Assembly: GCA_964515555.1 (NCBI GenBank) | Contig: CAZEVY010000066.1 | Coordinates: 1 to 29,962, forward strand | Direction: 5' to 3' | Length of the DNA stretch: 29,962 nucleotides | Source of the DNA: CAZEVY01 sp964515555 | Lineage (GTDB): Bacteria > Acidobacteriota > Terriglobia > Bryobacterales > Bryobacteraceae | Shown here: piece after piece, positions 22,476 to 29,962 of the stretch | Layout of the letters: every line of letters begins with the position of its first letter | How positions within the stretch are numbered: position 1 is the stretch's first letter | Program-made: the position numbers and the translations under genes | Notes under the pieces: model-generated | What the model was told of the DNA's origin: nothing | Database searches by the model: none | The model's input: the letters and a program-made list of their open reading frames with translations, nothing else

Positions 22476-24536
22476 ATGCGCCGCGTCGCGCTGGTTTTCT
22501 TCGCGCTCTCGGTCCTCGCACAACAGGGCGATGTCGTCTTCCGCACGACGACCAATCTCGTCATCATCGACGTCTTCGCCCGCGACCGGTCGGGCAAGGA
22601 CATCCCAGGGCTGAAAAAGGAAGATTTCGTCGTTATCGAGGACGGCAAGCCGCAGGCGATCTCCATCTTCGAGTTCCAGAAGCTCGACGCGGCGCCCTCG
22701 CCGTCGCTGCCTCCCGCGGCAGCTCCCGCGTCGCGGCCGGCCGCTCAGCAGGTGATTGCCAGCGCCGGGGCGGGGAAGGTGCAGTATCGCGACAAGCGGC
22801 TCATGATCTTCTTCTTCGACTTTTCCGCGATGCCGCCCGCCGACCAGATCCGCGCGCAAAACGCCGCCGTCAAGTTCCTCGACGAGCAGATGTCGCCCGC
22901 CGACATGGTGTCGGTGATGACGTTCGGGACGTCGCTCAAGGTCGAGCAGGATTTCACCGCCGACCGCGAGCTGCTCAAGAGTCTCATCAAGGGTTTCGCC
23001 GGCGAGGCCAACGAACTCGCCGGCGAGGCTGCCACCGACAGCGAAGACGAGGCGGACTCGGGCGCGGCCTTCCAGGCCGACGAGAGCGAGTTCAACATCT
23101 TCAATACGGACCGCAAACTGAGCGCGCTGGAGTCGGCGACCAAGATGCTCGCGGCGCTGCCCGAGAAAAAGGCGCTGGTGTACTTCTCAAGCGGCATCGG
23201 GAGGACGGGCGTCGAGAACCAGTCGCAGTTGCGGTCGACAGTGAACGCGGCGGTGCGCGCCAACGTGTCGTTCTACCCGATCGACGCTCGCGGACTGACG
23301 GCGCTGCCGCCGGGCGGCGATGCGTCGACCGGATCGCCGAGGGGACAGGGGATCTTCACCGGCTCGGCGCAGCGCCAGCGGGAGTCGCGCTTCCAGGACC
23401 AGCAGGAGACGCTGGTAACGCTCGCCAACGACACCGGCGGCAAGCCGTTCCTCGACAGCAACGACCTGACGCTCGGCATTCAACAGGCGCAAAGCGATAT
23501 TCGCAGCTATTACATCCTCGGGTATTACTCGACGAACCCGGCCGAGGACGGCCGGTTCCGCAGAATACAGGTCCGGCTGGCGTCGAATCCGCAGGCGAAG
23601 CTGGATTTCCGCAGCGGCTATTTCGCCCCCAAGCAGTTCGCGAAATTCAACGAAGCCGATAAGGAGCAACAGCTCTCCGAAGCGTTGATGCTCGGCGATC
23701 CGGTGACCGATCTGCCGCTGGCGATCGAGGTCAACTACTTTCGCATCTCGCGCGAGCGCTATTTCGTGCCGATGGCGGTGAAGATTCCGGGCGCCGAAGT
23801 CGCCATGGCGCGCCGCGGCGGCAACGAGTCGACCGAGCTCGACTTCATCGGCCAGGTGCGCGACGCCAGGGGCCGCCTCGCGGGCGCCGTTCGCGACGGC
23901 ATCAAGGTGAAGCTGACGGAGGCCGACGCGGCGCAGCTCCAGCGCCGGGCCTTCCAGTACGACACCGGCTTCGCGCTCGCGCCGGGCGAGTACAGCCTGA
24001 AGTTCCTGGCGCGCGAGAACCAGCTCGGCAAGATCGGCACGTTCGAGACGAAGTTCACGGTACCGGACGTGACCACGCTCGCCGACCGGCTGCGCACCAG
24101 CTCGGTGGTGTTCTCGAATCAGCGCGAGGCGATGAAATCGGCGGTGGGGTCGGCGTCGGGGAACCGGCGGCTGCTGGCGGCGAACCCGCTGGTCGACGGT
24201 GATCAGAAGCTGATTCCGAGTATCACGCGGGTGTTCCGGCGAAGCCAGAACCTGTACGTCTACATGGAGGTCTACGACGCCGGTGTCGACGCGGCGGACA
24301 GGAAGCCGAGCCTGCTGACGAAGCTGAGCTTCTATCGCGGGCGGCGGAAGGCGTTCGAATCGGCGCCGATTCACATCGCCGAAGCCACCAATCGGCGGCC
24401 CGGCGTGATCCCGGTGCAGTTCCAGTTGCCGCTCGAGAAACTCGCCGCCGGAACGTACACCTGCCAGGTCAGCGTGATCGACGAAATCGGGAAGAAATTC
24501 GCGTTTCCGCGGGCCTCACTGGTGCTGCTACCCTGA
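22476..24536 (+). CDS. Secreted VWA-domain protein (VWFA-related Acidobacterial type)
   Basis: This 686-residue protein has a short signal peptide (RRVALVFFALSVLAQ). A conserved N-terminal strand set follows ('TTNLVIIDVFARDRSGKDI', 'KKEDFVVIEDGKPQAI'). The VWA domain comes next, with FFFDFSAMPPADQIRA where the MIDAS D-x-S is expected; here the residues are D-F-S. 'DMVSVMTFGTSLKVEQDF', LVYFSSGIGRTG and 'FYPIDARGLTAL' complete it. The pattern matches the TIGR03436 family, found almost only in Acidobacteria and usually extracytoplasmic. The C-terminal 300 residues form beta-rich domains. It starts one base after the TonB-dependent receptor stop and is presumably co-expressed with it; a role in surface binding or assembly is inferred. 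Confidence 0.87.
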   Translation: MRRVALVFFALSVLAQQGDVVFRTTTNLVIIDVFARDRSGKDIPGLKKEDFVVIEDGKPQAISIFEFQKLDAAPSPSLPPAAAPASRPAAQQVIASAGAGKVQYRDKRLMIFFFDFSAMPPADQIRAQNAAVKFLDEQMSPADMVSVMTFGTSLKVEQDFTADRELLKSLIKGFAGEANELAGEAATDSEDEADSGAAFQADESEFNIFNTDRKLSALESATKMLAALPEKKALVYFSSGIGRTGVENQSQLRSTVNAAVRANVSFYPIDARGLTALPPGGDASTGSPRGQGIFTGSAQRQRESRFQDQQETLVTLANDTGGKPFLDSNDLTLGIQQAQSDIRSYYILGYYSTNPAEDGRFRRIQVRLASNPQAKLDFRSGYFAPKQFAKFNEADKEQQLSEALMLGDPVTDLPLAIEVNYFRISRERYFVPMAVKIPGAEVAMARRGGNESTELDFIGQVRDARGRLAGAVRDGIKVKLTEADAAQLQRRAFQYDTGFALAPGEYSLKFLARENQLGKIGTFETKFTVPDVTTLADRLRTSSVVFSNQREAMKSAVGSASGNRRLLAANPLVDGDQKLIPSITRVFRRSQNLYVYMEVYDAGVDAADRKPSLLTKLSFYRGRRKAFESAPIHIAEATNRRPGVIPVQFQLPLEKLAAGTYTCQVSVIDEIGKKFAFPRASLVLLP

Positions 24537-24538
24537 GT

Positions 24539-24562
24539 CCAGAACTTCTGGGTTGGGAACCC
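24539..24562. repeat. Two abutting palindromes between the VWA and histidine kinase genes
   Basis: CCAGAA, C, TTCTGG (24539-24551) is a perfect 6-bp inverted repeat. GGGTT, GGG, AACCC (24550-24562) is a perfect 5-bp one sharing two bases with it. Together they fill nearly all of the 30-base gap. They could be alternative RNA hairpins or protein sites; no T-run follows. Confidence 0.45.
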
Positions 24563-24566
24563 GGCG

Positions 24567-26960
24567 ATGAACGCCGAACAGGATAACGCCGATCTGCGCG
24601 CGACCGTCGCACGGCTGGAGCGCGAAATCTCCGAGCACCGCCGGCTGGCGCGCCGCCTGACGGTGCGCGACGAAGTCACCCGCGCCATCGAGGACTCGCC
24701 GAATCTCGCCGCGGCAGCGCCGCGCATTCTTGAGACCGTCTGCCACACGCTCGACTGGGAGTGGGGTGCGCTCTGGGCGCCCGGCGCCGGCGGGCTGCGC
24801 TGCTCCGATTACTGGCGCGCGCCCGAGCGCGCCGGAACGCGTTTCGAAATGGAGAGCCGCGCCCGGAGCTTCGCTCCCGGAGTCGGGCTGCCCGGCCGGG
24901 TCTGGGAATCGCGCGTGCCGGCCTGGATCGCCGACGTCACCTGCGACGACAACTTTCCGCGCGCGCCGCTGGCGCGGGAAGCCGGCCTGCGGGGGGCGTT
25001 CGCCTTTCCCGTGCTGCTCGGCGGCGAAGTGCTGGCCGTGCTGGAGTTCTTCAGCGACGAGATCCGCGAGCCCGACCAGGAGCTGCTGCGGATGTTCGCC
25101 ACCATCGGCAGCCAGATCGGTCAGCTCATGGAGCGCGCCCGCGTCGAGGCCGAGCGCGACCGCTTCTTCGATCTCTCGATCGACATGTTCTGCGTGGTGA
25201 GCTTCGACGGTTATTTCACGCGCGTCAATCCGGCCTTTGAGCGTACGCTGGGCTTCACATCCACGGAGATGACGGCGCGGCCGTTCCTCGATTTCATTCA
25301 CCCGGAGGACCGCGAGGCCACCATGGGCGAGGTGCGCCGGCTCTCGGCCGGCAAAGAGACGCTCTCCTTCCGCAACCGCTACGCGACCAAGTCCGGCGGC
25401 TGGAAGTGGCTGGAGTGGAACGCCCTGGTGGACGGGCAGCTGATCTACGCCGTCGGGCGCGACGTTTCCACGCAGATCGAGATCGAGGAGCGCCTGCGGC
25501 AGGCCAAGGAGCACGCCGAGCAGGCCAGCCACGCCAAGAGTGACTTCCTGGCTCGCATGAGCCACGAGATCCGAACGCCGATGAACGCCATCATCGGCAT
25601 GGCCGACCTGCTCTCGCGCACGGCGCTGCTTGCCGATCAGCGCGAATACGTGCGCATCTCACAGCGGGCGGGCGACAACCTGCTGCGGCTGATCGACGAC
25701 GTCCTGGATCTTTCCAAGATCGAGTCGGACCGCATCGAGCTGGAGCGCGTCGGCTTCGACCTCGCCGACCTGGCGGCGAAGACCGTCGAGCTGATCTCGA
25801 TCGGAGCGCGCGAGAAGGGGCTCACCCTCCACTGCCGCCTGGCGCCGGACCTTCCGTCGCGCGTCTGGGGCGATCCCAACCGCCTGCGCCAGGTGCTCAT
25901 CAACCTGCTTGGCAACGCGGTGAAGTTCACCGAGTGCGGCGAGGTGTCGCTGGCGGTGGCGCGCGCGGCGCGAGGGATCCGATTCGCCGTGTCGGACACC
26001 GGCATTGGCATCGCGCCCGACCAGCGCGCGCGCATCTTCGAGGCCTTCTCCCAGGCCGACGCGTCCACCTCGCGCAAGTACGGAGGCACGGGACTGGGCC
26101 TGGCGATCTCGCAACGCCTGGTGAACCTGATGGGGGGGCGCATCGAGCTGGAGAGCGCCCCGGGCCAGGGGTCGACGTTCTCGTTCGCGCTTCCGCTGGA
26201 GGAGTTCGCCGAGCCGGTCCTGGGCGGTGCCGCGGGAAACGCTGCGGCCGCGTCTCCGTGGACGGGGCAGCGCATTCTCCTCGCTGAGGACGCCGAGGAG
26301 AACATCACGCTGGTGCGGGCCTATCTCAAGGACACACCCTGCACCGTTGAAGTGGCGCGAAACGGCGAGGAGGCGGTCGACCTGTTCACCACGGGCGCCT
26401 TTGACCTGGTGCTGATGGACGTGCGGATGCCGGTGATGGACGGCTACGAGGCGACGCGGCGGATTCGCGCCTGGGAGTCCGGACAGGGCCGCGCGGCGGC
26501 GCCGATTCTGGCGCTCACCGCGCACGCGCTCGACGGCGAGCGGCGCAAGAGCCTGGAGGCGGGCTGCACGGCGCACCTCACCAAGCCGATCCGCCGCGAC
26601 GAGCTCCTCAGAGCGATCGAAGCCCACGGCCGCGCGCCGGACGCCGCCGAGAGCATCGGGATTCACGTCGACCCGCGGCTGCGGCGGCTGGTCCCGTGGT
26701 TCAAGCAGGTGCAGCGCACCAACGCCGAGGCGATTCTGGAGGCGCTGGAGTTCGGGGACTTCGAGAAGATCCGCACGCTCGGCCACAACATGAAGGGCTC
26801 GGGCGGAGCGTACGGATTTCAGAGGGTGTCGGAGATCGGCGCGGTGATCGAAGCGTCGGCGAATTCGGGCGACGCCGAGACGATTCGCGCGCAGACGATC
26901 GAGCTGCTCGGTTACCTGGATCGCGCGGTGGTTGTGGATTCGGTGGAGCGCGGCGCCTAG
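24567..26960 (+). CDS. Hybrid sensor histidine kinase (GAF-PAS-HisKA-HATPase-REC-HPt)
   Basis: This 797-residue protein is cytoplasmic by sequence, with no transmembrane helix. The order is a short coiled coil (1-35), GAF (about 45-190), PAS (about 198-310), HisKA with phospho-acceptor His333 in MSHEIRTPMN, and HATPase_c with N-box LINLLGNAVKFT, DTGIGI and GGTGLGL. A receiver follows with phospho-acceptor Asp618 in LMDVRMPVMDGYEA, plus LTAHA and LTKPI. A C-terminal HPt domain has His740 in LGHNMKGSGGAYGF. It therefore holds a full His-Asp-His relay in one chain and needs a separate output regulator, which is not adjacent. The signal is unknown, probably a small molecule sensed by GAF or PAS. 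No Shine-Dalgarno is obvious before ATG 24567. It ends six bases from hspR. Confidence 0.92.
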   Translation: MNAEQDNADLRATVARLEREISEHRRLARRLTVRDEVTRAIEDSPNLAAAAPRILETVCHTLDWEWGALWAPGAGGLRCSDYWRAPERAGTRFEMESRARSFAPGVGLPGRVWESRVPAWIADVTCDDNFPRAPLAREAGLRGAFAFPVLLGGEVLAVLEFFSDEIREPDQELLRMFATIGSQIGQLMERARVEAERDRFFDLSIDMFCVVSFDGYFTRVNPAFERTLGFTSTEMTARPFLDFIHPEDREATMGEVRRLSAGKETLSFRNRYATKSGGWKWLEWNALVDGQLIYAVGRDVSTQIEIEERLRQAKEHAEQASHAKSDFLARMSHEIRTPMNAIIGMADLLSRTALLADQREYVRISQRAGDNLLRLIDDVLDLSKIESDRIELERVGFDLADLAAKTVELISIGAREKGLTLHCRLAPDLPSRVWGDPNRLRQVLINLLGNAVKFTECGEVSLAVARAARGIRFAVSDTGIGIAPDQRARIFEAFSQADASTSRKYGGTGLGLAISQRLVNLMGGRIELESAPGQGSTFSFALPLEEFAEPVLGGAAGNAAAASPWTGQRILLAEDAEENITLVRAYLKDTPCTVEVARNGEEAVDLFTTGAFDLVLMDVRMPVMDGYEATRRIRAWESGQGRAAAPILALTAHALDGERRKSLEAGCTAHLTKPIRRDELLRAIEAHGRAPDAAESIGIHVDPRLRRLVPWFKQVQRTNAEAILEALEFGDFEKIRTLGHNMKGSGGAYGFQRVSEIGAVIEASANSGDAETIRAQTIELLGYLDRAVVVDSVERGA

Positions 26961-26966
26961 CGCGAG

Positions 26967-27368
26967 TTACCGCTTCCGCGTCCGCGCCGCCCGGCGCGCC
27001 GGAGGCGGCGGCATCACGATCACCGGCACCAACGACCGCTCCTCGGCCGCGGGCGAGGGCCCGCGCGCGTACATCTCGCGATTCAACGTCGTCACGAACT
27101 CCTCGAACTGGCGCTGCATGGCCGCCATCTTGGCCCGCATGTTCAGAATGATCTCGACACCCGCGAGATTCACGCCCAGGTCGCGCGTCAGGCTGAGGAT
27201 CACCTCCAGCCGCTCCAGGTCGTCGTCGGTGTATAGGCGCGTGTTGCCGTCCGAGCGCGACGGCTTCAGCAATCCCTCGCGTTCGTAGAGCCGCAGCGTC
27301 TGGGGATGCACGCCGTACTTGTCGGCGACCGCCGAGATCATATACGCGGCCCTGGCGCGGCGCTTCAT
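26967..27368 (-). CDS. hspR: HspR, MerR-family heat-shock repressor
   Basis: This 133-residue protein has the MerR-type winged helix-turn-helix at residues 9-75 (YMISAVADKYGVHPQTLRLY, GLLKPSRSDGNTRLYTDDDL). A helical dimerisation segment follows ('LGVNLAGVEIILNMRAKMAAMQ'), then a Pro/Arg-rich tail. In HspR proteins this arrangement represses dnaK operons by binding HAIR sites, with DnaK as co-repressor. Position as last gene of a dnaK-dnaJ-hspR operon supports the call. The ATG overlaps the dnaJ TGA (ATGA), so the two are translationally coupled. The HAIR operator would lie upstream of dnaK, outside the window. Confidence 0.88.
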   Translation of the reverse strand: MKRRARAAYMISAVADKYGVHPQTLRLYEREGLLKPSRSDGNTRLYTDDDLERLEVILSLTRDLGVNLAGVEIILNMRAKMAAMQRQFEEFVTTLNREMYARGPSPAAEERSLVPVIVMPPPPARRAARTRKR

Positions 27369-28561
27369 TCCACCTGACTCCAGAGCGCGGCCCGCGGATC
27401 CTCGGGGTGCAGACGCGCCATCTCGCGGAGAATCTCCCGCGTGCGCTCGTCGCGCGGCGCCGGCGCCTGCACGCTGATCTCGACGATCTGGTCGCCGCGC
27501 TTGTCCTTGCGCGCGTTGTAGACGCCCTTCTCGCGCAGACGGAAGCGCTGCCCGTCCTGCGTCCCCTGCGGAATCTTCAGCAGCGCGCGCCCGTCGATGG
27601 TGGGCACCTCGATCTTCGCGCCCAGCGACGCCTCCCAGACCGCCACCGGCGCCTGAATCACGATGTCGTCGCCCTTGCGCTGGAAGAGTTTGTGCGGTTC
27701 GACGCGCACGGTGATGTAGAGGTCGCCCGCCGCGCCGCCGACCGTTCCCGCGTTACCCTTGCCTGGAACGCGCAGCCGGTCGCCGGACTGCACTCCCGCC
27801 GGCAATCGTGTCTCGACGGTCTCGGAGCGCTCGACGACGCCCTCGCCGTGGCAGGCCGCGCAGGCGTTGCGCAGCCGGCCCGACCCCGCGCATCGCGGGC
27901 AGGTCATGTTGAACCGCATGGCGCCGGCCGCCTGCGTGACGTTTCCCTGGCCGTTGCACTGGGGGCAGACCACCTGTCCGCCGCCGCCCGAGCCTGACCC
28001 GTTGCAGGTGGAACAGGCGTCGCGCCGATTGACCGCGAGCCGCACGGCGGTGCCTCGCACGGCGCGCCAGAAGTCGACGTTAAGCGAGTACTCCAGATCG
28101 GCGCCGCGGCTCGACTGCGGCGTCTCCTCGCGGCCCCCACCGCCGAAGAACTGGCCGAACAGATCGCGGAATCCTCCGCCGAATCCGCTGCCCGCGCCGG
28201 CCGGTCCGCCCGCCGTCCCCGGTCCGCGACCTGCCGACGGGTCGCCGCCCGCTCCCGAAAAGAAGTCCGAGAAGTCGAAGCCGCCGAAGCCCATGCCGGC
28301 GCCGGGCCGCGGCCCACCGCCGTCCTTGAACGCGGCGTCGGAGTAAAAGCCGTACTGGTCGTAGACCTGGCGCTTCTTGTCGTCGCTCAGGATGTCGTAG
28401 GCCGCCTGGACGTTCTTGAAGCGGTCCTCGGCGCTCTTGTCGCCGGGGTTGAGATCGGGGTGGAACTTGCGCGCCAGCTTGCGATACGCCTTGCGGATCT
28501 CCTCGGCGTCGGCGCCGCGGGGGATGCCGAGCGTCTTGTAGTGATCCTGGCTGCTGGCCAT
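27365..28561 (-). CDS. dnaJ: Chaperone DnaJ
   Basis: This 398-residue protein is a full type I DnaJ. It has a J domain with HPD at 34-36 ('YKTLGIPRGADAEEIRKAY') and an unusually long Gly/Phe-rich region (about 80-150) with FDFSDFFSG and FRDLFGQFFGG. Four zinc-binding CxxCxGxG repeats follow (CSTCNGSG, CPQCNGQG, CPRCAGSG, CAACHGEG). The C-terminal substrate-binding domains include 'IPQGTQDGQRFRLREKGV'. It delivers clients to DnaK and stimulates its ATPase. It lies 24 bases after dnaK, a gap that holds a small GC-rich inverted repeat, and overlaps hspR by four bases. Confidence 0.94.
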   Translation of the reverse strand: MASSQDHYKTLGIPRGADAEEIRKAYRKLARKFHPDLNPGDKSAEDRFKNVQAAYDILSDDKKRQVYDQYGFYSDAAFKDGGGPRPGAGMGFGGFDFSDFFSGAGGDPSAGRGPGTAGGPAGAGSGFGGGFRDLFGQFFGGGGREETPQSSRGADLEYSLNVDFWRAVRGTAVRLAVNRRDACSTCNGSGSGGGGQVVCPQCNGQGNVTQAAGAMRFNMTCPRCAGSGRLRNACAACHGEGVVERSETVETRLPAGVQSGDRLRVPGKGNAGTVGGAAGDLYITVRVEPHKLFQRKGDDIVIQAPVAVWEASLGAKIEVPTIDGRALLKIPQGTQDGQRFRLREKGVYNARKDKRGDQIVEISVQAPAPRDERTREILREMARLHPEDPRAALWSQVE

Positions 28562-28568
28562 ACCGGTA

Positions 28569-28583
28569 GCGGGCCGCCCCCGC
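28569..28583 (-). repeat. GC-rich inverted repeat in the dnaK-dnaJ gap
   Basis: GCGGG, 5 bases, CCCGC forms a perfect 5-bp stem that occupies most of the 24-base gap between dnaK and dnaJ. It has no T-run. It may influence dnaJ translation or mRNA processing; this is inferred. Confidence 0.35.
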
Positions 28584-28585
28584 GA

Positions 28586-29962
<1,377 letters not shown>

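Overview
The window is a 30 kb, GC-rich, densely coded bacterial chromosome segment that most resembles Acidobacteriota (Bryobacterales/Solibacter-type). This is inferred from gene families: a secreted VWA protein of the 'VWFA-related Acidobacterial' type directly behind an Oar-like TonB-dependent receptor, an 800-residue duplicated FtsX/MacB permease of the ADOP type, and a dnaK-dnaJ-hspR operon. No rRNA, tRNA, CRISPR array, insertion sequence or integrase was seen. No gene-free stretch exceeds 300 bases; the longest is about 125 bases (2799-2924), and it holds a gene remnant.

Layout. 1-2196 (+) is the 3' part of a large BadF/BcrA-type CoA-dehydratase activase. 2263-2912 is a small lower-GC island: a DUF4258 toxin / YgiT zinc-finger antitoxin pair (-), with a short degenerate copy of the activase coding sequence just upstream of the toxin. 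2925-5328 (-) is a two-gene operon, VTC-domain polyphosphate polymerase then CotH-like secreted protein kinase. 5430-6242 (+) is a secreted DUF4159 protein, divergent from that operon across an 11-bp perfect inverted repeat. 6247-7035 (-) is an unknown single-pass membrane protein. 7081-10019 (+) is a HAD phosphatase overlapping a membrane-fused spermidine synthase-like protein. 10024-12684 (-) is a Tat-exported exo-rhamnogalacturonan lyase-like gene broken by one in-frame TAG. 12745-13890 (+) encodes an ankyrin protein. 13898-14779 (-) encodes a lower-GC, probably acquired protein with a TIR-like N-terminal domain. 14884-18581 (+) carries an ADOP permease, a TPR protein and a LolD/MacB-type ATPase. 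18641-24536 (+) carries a small secreted protein, the TonB-dependent receptor and the VWA protein as a likely operon. 24567-26960 (+) is a hybrid histidine kinase. 26967-29962 (-) is hspR, dnaJ and the 3' part of dnaK.

How the genes fit together. Most of the window is envelope biology (export, polysaccharide breakdown, TonB-dependent uptake, ABC transport, surface phosphorylation) plus a heat-shock operon whose last gene is its likely repressor. Two lower-GC insertions, the toxin-antitoxin pair and the TIR-like gene, are the best candidates for recent transfer and for defence roles. Many convergent genes are separated by only 4-7 bases. The most unusual observations are the solitary TIR-like protein, the single amber codon in an otherwise intact 887-codon lyase gene, the activase remnant beside the toxin-antitoxin pair, and the inverted repeat that places a candidate start codon in its loop.
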